Source of the DNA: Rhodospirillales bacterium 24-66-33 | GTDB taxonomy: Bacteria; Pseudomonadota; Alphaproteobacteria; Reyranellales; Reyranellaceae | Length of the DNA stretch: 64,000 bases | Direction of reading: 5' to 3' | Assembly: GCA_002281855.1 (NCBI GenBank) | Contig: NCHQ01000003.1 | Span: 124,001 to 188,000 of the forward strand | In this document: positions 1 to 9,082 of the stretch, piece by piece | Layout of the letters: each line of letters starts with the position of its first letter | How positions within the stretch are numbered: the stretch's first letter is position 1 | Made by a program: the position numbers and the translations under genes | The notes under the pieces: model-generated | Told to the model about the DNA's origin: nothing | What the model saw: the letters and a program-made list of their open reading frames with translations, nothing else | Databases searched by the model: none

Positions 1-1707
1 TCGGGCGCCTCGACTCTGTCCATGCAGGCCGCCCGCCTGCTCGATCCCCGCCCGCGCAGCTTCACGACGAAGGCCATCCAATCGGCCCGCGCGCTCCAGC
101 TCGAATGGCGCTACTCGAAGCGCGAGGTGCTGGCGATCTACCTCACGCTGGCGCCGATGGGCGGCAACCTCGAGGGCGTGCGTGCCGCATCGCTGGCCTA
201 TTTCGGCAAGGAACCGCGCCAGCTCAGCGCCGCCGAGGCCGCGCTCCTCGTCGCCATCCCGCAATCGCCCGAGCGGCGACGCCCCGACCGTGCGTCCCTC
301 GTGGCGCAGGCCGCGCGGGACCGCGTGCTGGAACGCGGCGTCGAGCATGGCGTCATCGACTCTGCCCTGTTCGAGATGGCACGCAGCCGCCTCGCGCCCG
401 ACCGCCGGCTCGCCCTGCCGATGCAGGCACCGCATCTCGCGGCCTGGCTGGCCGGCCAGTCGCCGGGCACCGCCGTGCCCACCACGATACGCTACGAACT
501 GCAGCAGGCACTCGCCCAACTGGTGCACGAGGAGCGGCGCCAGCAAGGCGACGGCGCCGACATCGCCATGGTCGTGCTCGACAACCGAACCGGCGCGGTC
601 GTGGCCTGGCTGGGCGGCGACAATTTCTTCGGCCGCGCCGGCCAGGTCGACCTGGTGCGCGCCCGCCGCTCGCCGGGCTCGGCGCTGAAGCCGCTGATCT
701 ATGCCATGGCCTTCGACGACCGCACCCTGCATCCCGAGACCCTGGTCGAGGATGTTCCGGTGCGGTTCCGCGACTGGCTGCCGCGCAACTTCGACCGCGA
801 CCATCAGGGCGCCGTGACGGTGCGCCGCGCGTTGCAGCAATCCCTGAACGTCCCGGCCGTGTTGGCGCTGGAGAAGGTCGGCCCACTGCGCTTCCTCTCC
901 ACCCTGCGCACCGCCGGCGTCACGCCCGGCCTGCCGCCGGGCGACAACGGCAACTCGCTGGGCGTGGCGCTCGGAAGCGCCACGATCTCGCCGCTCGAGA
1001 TGGCGGGACTCTATTCGGGCCTGGCCAATGGCGGCCGCTTCGCGCCGCCCCAGGTCCGCCGGGATCGGCCCAAGCCCTCGCCGCTCCGCCTCATCGGACC
1101 GACCGCCGCCTGGTACGTCTCGGACGTGCTGGCCGAGGCACCGCTGCCCGAAGGCTTCGCCTCCCTGCCCGTGGCGCTGCGCGAGCGCCGCATCGCCTTC
1201 AAGACCGGTACGTCGGCCGGCTATCGCGACGCCTGGGCCGCCGGCTACAGCGCCAACTGGACGGTCGTCGTGTGGGTCGGCCATGCCGACGGCACGCCGC
1301 GTCCCGGCCAGCTCGGCCGACTCTCGGCGCTGCCCATCCTCTTCAAGGCATACGGCCGGCTCCCGGCCGAGGACAATCGCGCGATCCGCCCGCCCGCCGA
1401 CGTCCTCAAGGTCGCGTCCCATCGCGAGCTGCCGCCCCGCATGCGCACCCTCGCGCCCTATAGCGAGACGAGCGGCGGCCCGCGCATCGCCTATCCGCCG
1501 GCCGATGCCCGCATCGAGCTGGCCGCCCGCGAGGCCGTCCCGTTGAATGCCATGGGCGGCCAGGGCCGCCTGCGCTGGCTGGTCGACGGCCGCCCGCTGG
1601 AGGGCACGCAGTGGGTGCCCGACGGTGCCGGCACGGCACGTGTTGCCGTCGTCGACGAGGCGGGTCGCTCCACCTCGGTCACCGTCCGGATCGTAGAGCG
1701 GCGATAG
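1..1707 (+). CDS. pbpC: Penicillin-binding protein 1C, 3' part (5' end outside window)
   Basis: Class A penicillin-binding protein of the PBP1C type, which polymerises and cross-links peptidoglycan from the periplasmic face of the inner membrane. The reading frame is open to base 1, so the membrane anchor and the start of the GT51 transglycosylase domain are missing. The remaining GT51 part shows STLSMQAARLLD, GGNLEGVRAAS and AEAALL. The transpeptidase follows with all three active-site motifs: SALK (catalytic Ser codon at 679), SLN (near 841) and KTGTS (at 1201). The last 90 or so residues form a small beta domain typical of PBP1C. The alpha-2-macroglobulin gene that often precedes pbpC would lie outside the window. 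The downstream gene is convergent. Confidence 0.93.
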   Translation, partial: SGASTLSMQAARLLDPRPRSFTTKAIQSARALQLEWRYSKREVLAIYLTLAPMGGNLEGVRAASLAYFGKEPRQLSAAEAALLVAIPQSPERRRPDRASLVAQAARDRVLERGVEHGVIDSALFEMARSRLAPDRRLALPMQAPHLAAWLAGQSPGTAVPTTIRYELQQALAQLVHEERRQQGDGADIAMVVLDNRTGAVVAWLGGDNFFGRAGQVDLVRARRSPGSALKPLIYAMAFDDRTLHPETLVEDVPVRFRDWLPRNFDRDHQGAVTVRRALQQSLNVPAVLALEKVGPLRFLSTLRTAGVTPGLPPGDNGNSLGVALGSATISPLEMAGLYSGLANGGRFAPPQVRRDRPKPSPLRLIGPTAAWYVSDVLAEAPLPEGFASLPVALRERRIAFKTGTSAGYRDAWAAGYSANWTVVVWVGHADGTPRPGQLGRLSALPILFKAYGRLPAEDNRAIRPPADVLKVASHRELPPRMRTLAPYSETSGGPRIAYPPADARIELAAREAVPLNAMGGQGRLRWLVDGRPLEGTQWVPDGAGTARVAVVDEAGRSTSVTVRIVERR

Positions 1708-1810
1708 CGGTCGTCAGGCCACAAAGGCCAGCACCACCCGCTCCCAGCCTTCGGCGCTCATGACCCGTCAACGGTCGCCACGACACCTGATTCCGGAGCT
1801 GCGACTCTGG

Positions 1811-1846
1811 CTTCGATTGTTTCGTTTATTTCGTTTGTTTCGTTTA
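1811..1846. repeat. Short AT-rich 9-bp tandem repeat
   Basis: Three 9-base units of TTTCGTTT followed by A or G run from 1820 to 1846, with a degenerate fourth unit at 1811-1819. The array covers the stop codon of the HMG-CoA lyase gene and stands out as AT-rich in this GC-rich DNA. No function is evident. Confidence 0.7.
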
Positions 1847-2782
1847 TTCGCCAGGATTCCGACTTTCAACGGCCTGCCAGGCCGCCTTGGCCTTGAGCGC
1901 CTGCGCCACCTTGGAGGCGGGCTCGCGGCCCAAGGCGGTGCAGATCTCGCGGCCCGCCCTGGCGATGGCCTCGAGGTCGACGCCGTGGTCGATGCCGAGC
2001 CCGTTCAGCAGGTAGATCACGTCCTCGGTGCCGACATTGCCCGAGGCGCCCTTGGCATAGGGGCAGCCGCCGAGACCGGCAACGGCGGTGTCGAACACGG
2101 CGATGCCGCGCTCCATGACCGCCAGGATATTGGCCAGCGACTGGCCGTAGGTGTCGTGGAAGTGCGCCGCGATCTTCTCGCGCGGCATCTTCTCGGCCAC
2201 GGCATCGATCATGGCGACGCACTCGCCGGGCGTGCCGACGCCGATCGTGTCGCCGAGCGAAACCTCGTAGCAGCCCATCCGGAACAGCCGGTCCGACACC
2301 TCTGCGACCTTCGCGGGCGAGACCTTGCCGTCATAGGGACAGGCGATCACGGTCGAGACGTAGCCGCGCACCTTCATGCCGTGCTTCTGCGCCGCTTCCA
2401 TCACCGGCGCGAACCGCTCGAAGCTCTCGTCGATCGAGCAGTTCGTGTTCTTGCGGCAGAAGGCTTCCGACGCCGCGGTGAAGATCGCGATCTCGCCGAC
2501 CCCGGCTTCGACCGCGCCGTTCATGCCCTGCTTGTTGGGCACCAGCACCGGGTAGCTCACGCCCTGCTTGCGCTGGATGCGCGCCATCACCTGGTCGGTG
2601 TTGGCCATCTGCGGCACCCACTTGGGCGACACGAAGCTGCCGGCCTCGACGGCCGAATGGCCGGCCGCCGACAGCGCGTCGATCAGGGCCACCTTGGCCT
2701 CGACCGACACCGGCTTCGCCTCGTTCTGCAAACCGTCGCGCGGCCCCACTTCGACGAGCCGCACACGCTTGGGATGATTCAT
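1844..2782 (-). CDS. mvaB: Hydroxymethylglutaryl-CoA lyase
   Basis: 312-residue TIM-barrel lyase of the HMGL-like family, splitting HMG-CoA into acetyl-CoA and acetoacetate, the last step of leucine degradation. The N-terminal GPRDGLQNE motif and the GLGGCPYAKGASGN signature with its catalytic cysteine are both present, and the length is standard. The start at 2782 is chosen because GGGAGGTAACG lies directly before the ATG and the family N-terminus (MNHPKRVRLVEVGPRDG) begins there; the frame runs open further upstream without family similarity. It lies 67 bases behind the bicupin gene and could be the last gene of that operon. The rest of the leucine pathway is 20 kb away, at 23-31 kb. Confidence 0.93.
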   Translation of the reverse strand: MNHPKRVRLVEVGPRDGLQNEAKPVSVEAKVALIDALSAAGHSAVEAGSFVSPKWVPQMANTDQVMARIQRKQGVSYPVLVPNKQGMNGAVEAGVGEIAIFTAASEAFCRKNTNCSIDESFERFAPVMEAAQKHGMKVRGYVSTVIACPYDGKVSPAKVAEVSDRLFRMGCYEVSLGDTIGVGTPGECVAMIDAVAEKMPREKIAAHFHDTYGQSLANILAVMERGIAVFDTAVAGLGGCPYAKGASGNVGTEDVIYLLNGLGIDHGVDLEAIARAGREICTALGREPASKVAQALKAKAAWQAVESRNPGE

Positions 2783-2849
2783 CGTTACCTCCCGATCCTG
2801 GCGCCACATACTGCACCAACGGGAAGGCCACCAGACAGGATTTTCGCCC

Positions 2850-3821
2850 CTACGGCGTCTGCGAAATATGCGCGGTGCGATCGTGTCCGGGATGGCTGAA
2901 CATGATCTCCAGCGTCCGCAGATAGGTGTGAAGCCCGGCATCCTGGATCGGCAGGACGTGGGCATCCTCTCCCGATTCGTTGTGGTGCGAATGCCAGTAG
3001 CCAGGCGGCGTGATGAAGCTGGCGCCGGGCGCCCAGTCCTCGCGCCGACCGTTCTTGATCATCCCGGACTCGTCGAGTTCCGTGCCGATCATCGTGTAGC
3101 AGCCGGGCTTGCAGTCGATGACGAAATCCAACGCCACCGATTCATGGCGGTGCGGATACTGGACCGCATCCTTCGGCAGGAGCCCGAACATCGTCCACAT
3201 CGTGTGGGTGATGGTCCGGGTGCTGGGGAAATTCCGATTGGCGAGCAGGACGCTGACACGGTTGGCATTCGCGGTCCTGGGATCGGTGGCGATCTCGTTC
3301 AGCTTCTGCTGGGCCTTGCCGTGTTGATAGAAGGTCGGCTTGAAGCGCGCGACCGTCGGCGCAGCGCCGAGATAGCGCAGCAGCGGCGCGTCATGCACCC
3401 AGTAGAGCCCCGCCTCGCCGTCCGAGTGATGCAGGGCGTGGCCGTGCGCCGGCAGCACCAGGTAATCGCCCTGCGACCAGTGGATGGTCTCGCCACACGC
3501 GTCGGTCCGCCCATTGCCGCGGAACACGAAGAAGACCTGGCTGGTCGCCTCGGCCGAGGTCATGACCGAGCCGCGAACGATACGGATGAAGTTGGCGCAG
3601 AGCGCCGGGCTGGTCGCCGGACCGACGATTCCCAGCTCTTCGCTGACATCGAGCGGCTGCACGCGCGTCGGCCCCCCGTCGAAGAAGGCCGGCGAAAAAG
3701 TCCGGTACGGCACCGGCGGGATGATGCCCTGCTGGATCGGGTTCGCGGCCGAGCTGTAGTCGAAATACTGCGCGTCACTCGTCAGCAGATCGCCGTTGGG
3801 GAAACTCTCGATACCCGCCAC
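2850..3821 (-). CDS. Bicupin protein, gentisate 1,2-dioxygenase-like
   Basis: 323-residue protein with two cupin domains, resembling gentisate/salicylate ring-cleaving dioxygenases and related bicupins. The first cupin (about residues 80-140) ends in a His-rich PAHGHALHHS stretch. The second (about 215-300) has PHRHES followed by YWHSHHNESGEDAH, which could supply iron ligands. I choose a GTG start at 3821 because GAGGAGG lies five bases before it and the family-like sequence VAGIESFPNG begins there; the frame stays open up to an ATG at 3902, but those residues look unlike protein. It lies between the ABC permeases and HMG-CoA lyase on the same strand. The substrate is unknown, and a non-catalytic cupin is possible. 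Confidence 0.72.
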   Translation of the reverse strand: MAGIESFPNGDLLTSDAQYFDYSSAANPIQQGIIPPVPYRTFSPAFFDGGPTRVQPLDVSEELGIVGPATSPALCANFIRIVRGSVMTSAEATSQVFFVFRGNGRTDACGETIHWSQGDYLVLPAHGHALHHSDGEAGLYWVHDAPLLRYLGAAPTVARFKPTFYQHGKAQQKLNEIATDPRTANANRVSVLLANRNFPSTRTITHTMWTMFGLLPKDAVQYPHRHESVALDFVIDCKPGCYTMIGTELDESGMIKNGRREDWAPGASFITPPGYWHSHHNESGEDAHVLPIQDAGLHTYLRTLEIMFSHPGHDRTAHISQTP

Positions 3822-3933
3822 ACAAGCCTCCTCGTCTGGATCACGTAGGACACGGTCCTCTCGACAAGCCTCGTTTGTAGCGTCGCCGCATTTCCAGTCC
3901 ACGAACGAAATCGTGACGGAGTGCCCGCCCCGG

Positions 3934-4740
3934 CTAGACCACCGTCTCCTTCAGCTTTCCCGCCCGGCCGAGCACGAAGGCCACGGCGGCGAGCGCCAGT
4001 ACGGTGAAGGCGATCAGCAGGGTTGCGACAGCCGTGATGGTCGGGTTCACCTCGAGGACCAGTTCGTTGAACATCTTCTTCGGCACGGTCTCGTACTTGC
4101 CCGCGATGAACGAGGTGACGATGACCTCGTCGAAACTGCCGATGAAAGCGAAGATCCAGGCGGCGAATACGCTGGGCGCCAGGTTGGGCAGCACCACCTT
4201 GCGCATCGTGTAGCTCCAGGAGGCGCCGAGGCTCCAGGCGACCTGCTCGATCCGTTGGTCGAACTCGCGGATCGCCACGCCCAGCACCATCATCACCAGC
4301 GGCACGTTCAGCAGCGTGTGCGCGACCACGAGACCCACCAGCGAGCCCAGCAGCCCGACCTTGGCCAGCCCGAGATAGAGGGCGATCGCCACGATGATCG
4401 TCGGCACGATCAGCGGCGCCATGAAGTTGCCTTCGGCCCAGTCGCGTCCCTTGAAGGTCCCGCGCCGCAACCCGTAGGCCGCGAGGCCGCCAAGGATCAG
4501 CGCCGCCACCGACGAAATGGCGGCCACGAAGGTCGAGGTCCACATCGCCTCCATCCAGCGCGGATCGCCGAAGAAGGTCTCGTACCAGCGCAGCGACAGG
4601 CTGGGCGGCGGAAAGGTCAGCGCCCGCGCCGAGGAAAAGGACATCGGGATCACGATGACCAGCGGCACGGTGAGAAAGACCAGGCCGAAGATGCCCATGG
4701 CCGCGAGCCCGCGCCGTGTCCAGACCGAGCCGCCGGTCAT
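3934..4740 (-). CDS. ABC transporter permease (PotC-type)
   Basis: 268-residue inner-membrane permease of the spermidine/putrescine-type ABC import family. About six membrane segments are visible, and the cytoplasmic EAA-like loop that contacts the ATPase is present (EQVAWSLGASWSYTMRKVVLPN). The ATG at 4740 overlaps the stop of the preceding permease by four bases (ATGA), which fixes the start and indicates translational coupling. With the genes up to 8975 it forms a complete importer. The long open frame extending to 5226 in the same phase is antisense-like filler over the first permease gene. Confidence 0.92.
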   Translation of the reverse strand: MTGGSVWTRRGLAAMGIFGLVFLTVPLVIVIPMSFSSARALTFPPPSLSLRWYETFFGDPRWMEAMWTSTFVAAISSVAALILGGLAAYGLRRGTFKGRDWAEGNFMAPLIVPTIIVAIALYLGLAKVGLLGSLVGLVVAHTLLNVPLVMMVLGVAIREFDQRIEQVAWSLGASWSYTMRKVVLPNLAPSVFAAWIFAFIGSFDEVIVTSFIAGKYETVPKKMFNELVLEVNPTITAVATLLIAFTVLALAAVAFVLGRAGKLKETVV

Positions 4741-5570
4741 GTTCCCGACGCCTTGCGGTCGAGCCGGCGATAGGCCGCGAAGATCACGAGGGTCACGATC
4801 AGCAGGATCGTCGAGATCGCCGAGGCCTGCTCCCAGCGCGGGATCTGGTTGATCAGCGTGTCGAGCAGGTTGGAAATCATCGGCACCCGGCCGCCGCCCA
4901 GGATCGCGGGCGTCACGTAGAAGCCGAGGCAGAGGATGAACACCAGCAGCGCGCCCGCGGCCAGCGCCGGCAGGGTGAGCGGAAAATAGACCTTCCAGAA
5001 GATGGTGCGCGGCGGGGCGCCCAGCGAGGCGGCAGCCTGCAGCAGCCGGTCGTCGATGCGGATCATGGCGGCGAACAGCGGCAGCACCAGGAACGGCAGC
5101 AATACGTTGGCCATGCCGATGGTCACGCCCAGCTCGTTGTAGAGGAACGAGACCGGCGCGTCGGTGAGGCCGCTCCACTGCAGGGCGCGGTTCACGATGC
5201 CGCCATTGCCCAGCACGACGATCCACGCATAGGTGCGGACGAGGATCGAAACCCAGAACGGCAGCACCACCAGTGCCAGCGCGATCATGCGGCCCCGGCT
5301 GCCGAGCCCGCGCATCCAGTGCGCCAGCGGATAGCCGATGATGATGTTGGCGATCGTGGCAATCAACGCGATGCGCATCGTGTTGCCCAGCACGCGCAGA
5401 TAGACCGGCGCTTCGAGCAGGCCTTCATAGTGTTCGAGCGTGAAGCCCCGCCCCTTCTCCCAGAAGGCGAGGCCCAGCATGTAGACGATGGGCGCGTTGA
5501 AGGCGACGACCATCAGCACCAGCAGCGGTGCGATGAATCCGAAACCTTCGAGGCGACTGGCTCTGTTCAT
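4737..5570 (-). CDS. ABC transporter permease (PotB-type)
   Basis: 277-residue inner-membrane permease, partner of the PotC-type protein encoded next. It has an N-terminal membrane segment (FIAPLLVLMVVAFNAPIVYM), five further hydrophobic segments and the EAA-type loop LLQAAASLGAPPRTIFWKVYFPLT. The start at 5570 gives the usual N-terminus for the family. It is separated from the binding-protein gene by a 94-base gap that holds a large palindromic element (5581-5654). Confidence 0.92.
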   Translation of the reverse strand: MNRASRLEGFGFIAPLLVLMVVAFNAPIVYMLGLAFWEKGRGFTLEHYEGLLEAPVYLRVLGNTMRIALIATIANIIIGYPLAHWMRGLGSRGRMIALALVVLPFWVSILVRTYAWIVVLGNGGIVNRALQWSGLTDAPVSFLYNELGVTIGMANVLLPFLVLPLFAAMIRIDDRLLQAAASLGAPPRTIFWKVYFPLTLPALAAGALLVFILCLGFYVTPAILGGGRVPMISNLLDTLINQIPRWEQASAISTILLIVTLVIFAAYRRLDRKASGT

Positions 5571-5580
5571 GACAAAAAGA

Positions 5581-5654
5581 CTGTCATCCCGAGGCCACAG
5601 GCCGAGGGACCTTTACTGCTCAGCAAAGGTCCCTCGCTACGCTCGGGATGACAG
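5581..5654. repeat. Extragenic palindromic element (nested hairpin)
   Basis: A 74-base nested inverted repeat in the gap between binding-protein and permease genes. The outer arms CTGTCATCCCGAG (5581-5593) and CTCGGGATGACAG (5642-5654) are perfect 13-mers. The inner arms GAGGGACCTTT (5604-5614) and AAAGGTCCCTC (5625-5635) are perfect 11-mers around a 10-base loop. It has the look of a dispersed REP/BIME-like family; only this copy is in the window. Within the transcript it could lower permease expression relative to binding protein or protect the upstream mRNA 3' end. Confidence 0.85.
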
Positions 5655-5664
5655 CGTGCGCTCC

Positions 5665-6690
5665 TTACAGGCCGAGCTTGAAGGCTTCCCACTTCTTGTT
5701 CACCGCCTCGCCATTGGCCGCCCACCACTCGGCGTTCTGGAACCACTGGACAGACTTGTTCTGCTTGCTCGACGGGAAGTCGGACAGCTTGTCCTTGGGC
5801 AGCAGCGCGTCGAGCTCGGGACTCGGGCCAGTATAGGAGATCACCGTCGCCGCCTTGGCCTGGTTGGCGGGCAGCGACATCTCGTACATCAGCTTGTAGG
5901 CCGCGGCACGATCCTCGGGCTTCGAACCCTTGACGATGGAGAAGTAGGCCAGGTCGGCCATGCCGCCCGCGAAGTTGTAGCCGAAGGCCGGATCGCCGAC
6001 GACGCGCCCCGACCAGCAGATCACGTACTGGACCTCGTTGTCCTTCATGAGCTGCGGCGGCTGGGCGCCCGCCTTCCACCAGACGGCGATATCCTTCTTG
6101 ATCTCGTTCAGCTTCTTGAAGCCGGTTTCGACATCGAGCGGGAACAATTTGTCGGCCGGCACGCCCGTCGCCATGACGGCGAACGGCAGGCTGTAGTGCG
6201 GGAAGTCGGGCAGGCAGCGCTTGCCCGGAAACGCCTTGGTGTCGAAGAACTCCGCCCAGTTCTTGGGCGCCTTGGCGCCGGCCCGCCAGGCCATGATGGT
6301 CGAGAAGTACTGGTAGCCGAAGCCGTACTCGTTCTTGGCCTCGGGAAACATCGCCGCCGGATTGACGGCCGCCCAGTCGATCGGTTCGATCAATTTCAGG
6401 TTCTTGGCCTGCACCAGCGTGCCCGAGCCCAGCTCCATCAGCACCGTGCTGGTCTGGCCGCTTTCGACCAGCGCGCGCAGCTTGCCCAGCGAGTTCGGGC
6501 TCTCGCGAATGACCTTGATGCCGGTCTTCTTGGTGAAGGGCTCGATGTAGCCCACCTCGATCGATTCGCCGGACTTGCCGCCCGACTCGATCATGCGGAT
6601 TTCCTTGACCTGTGCCCGAGCGCTCCCCGCTCCCAGGAGGCTCACGGCCGGCAGGGCGGTGGCGGCGCCGACGAACGTACGTCTCTTCAT
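5665..6690 (-). CDS. ABC transporter substrate-binding protein (PotD-type, Tat signal)
   Basis: 341-residue periplasmic binding protein of the spermidine/putrescine-type (solute-binding family 1/PotD). The N-terminus MKRRTFVGAATALPAVS is a twin-arginine export signal with an AxA-type site at about residue 27 (GSARAQ), so the protein is probably exported folded by Tat. The ATG at 6690 is preceded by AAGGGGATCGAG; the frame is open 15 codons further up without signal-like sequence. The mature part shows the SxGxL and YQYFSTIMAWR elements common in this family. The ligand cannot be read from sequence; aminotransferases at both ends of the locus suggest an amine or amino acid derivative. Confidence 0.9.
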   Translation of the reverse strand: MKRRTFVGAATALPAVSLLGAGSARAQVKEIRMIESGGKSGESIEVGYIEPFTKKTGIKVIRESPNSLGKLRALVESGQTSTVLMELGSGTLVQAKNLKLIEPIDWAAVNPAAMFPEAKNEYGFGYQYFSTIMAWRAGAKAPKNWAEFFDTKAFPGKRCLPDFPHYSLPFAVMATGVPADKLFPLDVETGFKKLNEIKKDIAVWWKAGAQPPQLMKDNEVQYVICWSGRVVGDPAFGYNFAGGMADLAYFSIVKGSKPEDRAAAYKLMYEMSLPANQAKAATVISYTGPSPELDALLPKDKLSDFPSSKQNKSVQWFQNAEWWAANGEAVNKKWEAFKLGL

Positions 6691-6701
6691 CTCGATCCCC
6701 T

Positions 6702-7664
6702 TTACGTTACCGGCCACACATCGGCCGACTCCCACGAAACGCTGACACGCTCTCCCGGCGCGTGCGCCGTGCCCAGAAACGGCACGGCCACCACGACCGA
6801 TCGATTGTCGTCGAGAGCCAGGTGGTAGCGCACCATCTGCCCGAGATAGATCGCCTCGATGACCCGCGCTGCCTTGCCCTGCCCTTCACCGGCCAGCCGA
6901 ACCCGCTCGGGTCGCACAACACCCTGGCGGCCGTCGGGCAGGTCGACGAAGTTCGCGATGCCCAGAAACTCAGCGACGAAGCGGTTCGCCGGCCTGAGAT
7001 AGGCTTCCGTCGGCGCCGCGACCTGCTGTGTGCGCCCCTTGTCGAGCACCATGATCCGGTCGGAGAGCGACAGCGCCTCTTCCTGGTCGTGCGTCACCAG
7101 GAGCGTCGTGACTCCCAGCGTGCGCTGGAGCTGCTTCAGCTCGACCTGCAGCTCCTCGCGCAGCTTGCGGTCGAGCGCGCCCAAGGGCTCGTCGAGCAGC
7201 AGGATGTCGGGCTTGAAGACCACGGCCCGCGCCAGCGCCACCCGCTGCTGCTGCCCACCCGAGAGCTGCGACGGGCGGCGCGCCTCCAGACCGTCGAGTC
7301 GGACCAGCTTGAGAGCGTCGCGTGCGAGCTTGTCGGCCTCGGCGCCGCCGATCTTGCGGACGCCCAGGGGGAACAGGACGTTCTCCAGTACGCTCATGTG
7401 CGGGAACAGCGCGTAGGACTGGAAGACCAGTCCGATATTGCGCTCCTGCGCCGTCGCGTTGGTGACGTCGCGGCCGCCGATGAAGATGCGCCCCGAGGTC
7501 GGCCGGTTGAGCCCGGCGATCAGCGACAGCAGCGTCGTCTTGCCCGAGCCGCTCGGCCCCAGGATGGTGACGAACTCGCCCTGCGTCACCGAAAGGTCGA
7601 CCTGATCGGCCGCGGCGAAGGTGCCGTAGCGCTTGGTCACGCCTTCGAGACGGATATCCGACAT
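6702..7664 (-). CDS. ABC transporter ATP-binding protein (PotA-type)
   Basis: 320-residue ATPase powering the importer. Walker A is GPSGSGKTT, the Q-loop is FQSYALFPH, the signature is LSGGQQQR, Walker B is ILLLDEP and the switch histidine lies in VTHDQEEA. A C-terminal TOBE domain (about 240-320) is typical of PotA/FbpC/MalK proteins. Its ATG directly follows the stop codon of the aminotransferase gene (TAGATG), so the two are cotranscribed and probably coupled. Confidence 0.95.
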   Translation of the reverse strand: MSDIRLEGVTKRYGTFAAADQVDLSVTQGEFVTILGPSGSGKTTLLSLIAGLNRPTSGRIFIGGRDVTNATAQERNIGLVFQSYALFPHMSVLENVLFPLGVRKIGGAEADKLARDALKLVRLDGLEARRPSQLSGGQQQRVALARAVVFKPDILLLDEPLGALDRKLREELQVELKQLQRTLGVTTLLVTHDQEEALSLSDRIMVLDKGRTQQVAAPTEAYLRPANRFVAEFLGIANFVDLPDGRQGVVRPERVRLAGEGQGKAARVIEAIYLGQMVRYHLALDDNRSVVVAVPFLGTAHAPGERVSVSWESADVWPVT

Positions 7665-8975
7665 CTAGGCGCGTGCCACTTTGGCCATGGCACGGTCGGC
7701 GGCAGCGAGCGTCTCCTCGATGACCGGCTTGTCGTGCGCCGTAGAGAGGAACCATTTGCCGGCCTGCTGGGCACGAACGCCCTCTTCCTGCAGGGCAGCA
7801 TGGAAGGCCAGCATGGCGTCGCGGTCGCAGGCCGCCGAGTCGCGATAGTTCCGCGGCGCCGGGGCCGTGGTGAAGAAGGTCTGGAAGATCGCCGGCATGC
7901 CCTGAACCCGGATCGGCAGCTTGTGCCTGGCGGCCAGCGAAGCCAGGCCCTGCATCAGCTCGGTGCCGCGCGCTTCGAGATCGCGATAGACCGCACCGCC
8001 GTCCGCTTCGAGGATGTCCAATGCCGCCAGAGACGCCGCCATGCTCTGGACGTTACCGTTATAGGTGCCGCCGTGCATCACGCCCTTGTCTGCCAGCGTA
8101 TCCATGATGTCGCGCCGGCCGGCGACCATCGCCAGGGGGAATCCCGCCGCCACCGCCTTAGCATAGATACTGAGATCGGCCGTCACGCCGAACTTCGCCT
8201 GCGCACCGCCCAGGCCGACACGGAAGCCGGTGATGACTTCGTCGCAGATGAAGAGGGCGCCATGCTTGTCGCACAAGGCGCGGACGCCTTCGAGATAGCC
8301 GGGCGCCGGCGGGATCGCGCCCCCGTTCACCATGATCGGTTCCATGATGACCCCGGCGATCTCGCCGCGATGACGCTCCAGCGTCTGCTCCAGCAGGGCG
8401 AGATCGTTCCAGGTGCAGACGGCGACGTCGCCCAGGACGCTGGGCGGCATGCCCGGCGAACCGGCAACGGGGACCGGCGCGTCCGCAGGTCCCGCTTCGT
8501 TCAGCGGCGGCCGCGCGCTGATATAGGCCTGGTCGCTCCAGCCGTGATAATGGCCCTCGAATTTCAGGATCTTGTCGCGGCCGGTGAAGGCACGGGCCAG
8601 GCGGAAGGCCATCAGCACGGCTTCCGTGCCCGAGGTCGTGAAGCGCACCACCTCGGCGCCGGGCAACAGGCCGCACAGTCGCTCCGCCAGCTCGGTCTCG
8701 CGCGGGTTCTGCGCGGCAAAGAGCTGGCCCTCGCCCAGCGAGGCGGCGACGGCCTCGATCACCTTCTTCGGCGCGTGCCCCAGAATGGCAGGCCCGTTGC
8801 CCAACACGTAGTCGATGTGCACGTTGCCATCGACGTCGTAGAGCCGGGCGCCTTCGCCGCGCGCGAAGAACAGCGGCACGGGCACGCTGGCGTAGCGCAC
8901 GTTGCTGCTGACGCCGCCGGCCAGGTGCTTTCGGGTCTTCTCATAGAGTGCGATCGATTTCGCGTAGGAGCGCAT
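7665..8975 (-). CDS. Class III aminotransferase, glutamate-1-semialdehyde aminomutase-like
   Basis: 436-residue PLP enzyme of aminotransferase class III, in the subgroup often named glutamate-1-semialdehyde 2,1-aminomutase. Visible features are GGVSSNVRY near the N-terminus, SGTEAVLMAFRLAR (cofactor phosphate region), ICDEVITGFR (Asp facing the pyridine N) and the cofactor lysine in IYAKAVAAGFP. As the first gene of a transport operon it is more likely a catabolic amino-group transferase than the haem-pathway HemL. I prefer the ATG at 8975, preceded by GGTGAGGAAC; a GTG three codons upstream (8984) is the alternative. It is transcribed divergently from the GntR regulator. Confidence 0.88.
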   Translation of the reverse strand: MRSYAKSIALYEKTRKHLAGGVSSNVRYASVPVPLFFARGEGARLYDVDGNVHIDYVLGNGPAILGHAPKKVIEAVAASLGEGQLFAAQNPRETELAERLCGLLPGAEVVRFTTSGTEAVLMAFRLARAFTGRDKILKFEGHYHGWSDQAYISARPPLNEAGPADAPVPVAGSPGMPPSVLGDVAVCTWNDLALLEQTLERHRGEIAGVIMEPIMVNGGAIPPAPGYLEGVRALCDKHGALFICDEVITGFRVGLGGAQAKFGVTADLSIYAKAVAAGFPLAMVAGRRDIMDTLADKGVMHGGTYNGNVQSMAASLAALDILEADGGAVYRDLEARGTELMQGLASLAARHKLPIRVQGMPAIFQTFFTTAPAPRNYRDSAACDRDAMLAFHAALQEEGVRAQQAGKWFLSTAHDKPVIEETLAAADRAMAKVARA

Positions 8976-9027
8976 GTTCCTCACCCAGCAAGAACGATGC
9001 CCACGACAGATGTGCGCGGCAAAATAA

Positions 9028-9037
9028 TGTGATCACA
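9028..9037. promoter_or_regulatory. Candidate GntR operator 1
   Basis: The palindrome TGTGATCACA lies 53 bases upstream of the aminotransferase start. The same core recurs at 9083-9096, with centres 57 bases apart. Palindromes in a divergent gap next to a GntR gene are the usual autoregulatory arrangement for FCD-type GntR proteins. Binding by this protein is inferred. Confidence 0.6.
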
Positions 9038-9082
9038 AATCGAGCCGAGCCTAGCGGCCGCTTTCCACCCCAGCAATGCATT

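Noticed and set aside
3934..5226. 430-codon version of the second permease
   Set aside because: The extra 162 residues are Arg/Pro/Ala-rich and overlap the first permease; the ATGA junction at 4740 fixes the start.
7665..8975. True HemL (tetrapyrrole biosynthesis)
   Set aside because: The family resemblance is real, but the N-terminal HemL hallmark is altered and the gene heads a regulated transport operon.
6612..9032. 806-codon plus-strand frame across the ABC ATPase and aminotransferase genes
   Set aside because: High-GC shadow frame, His/Arg/Ala-rich, antisense to two genes with intact motifs.
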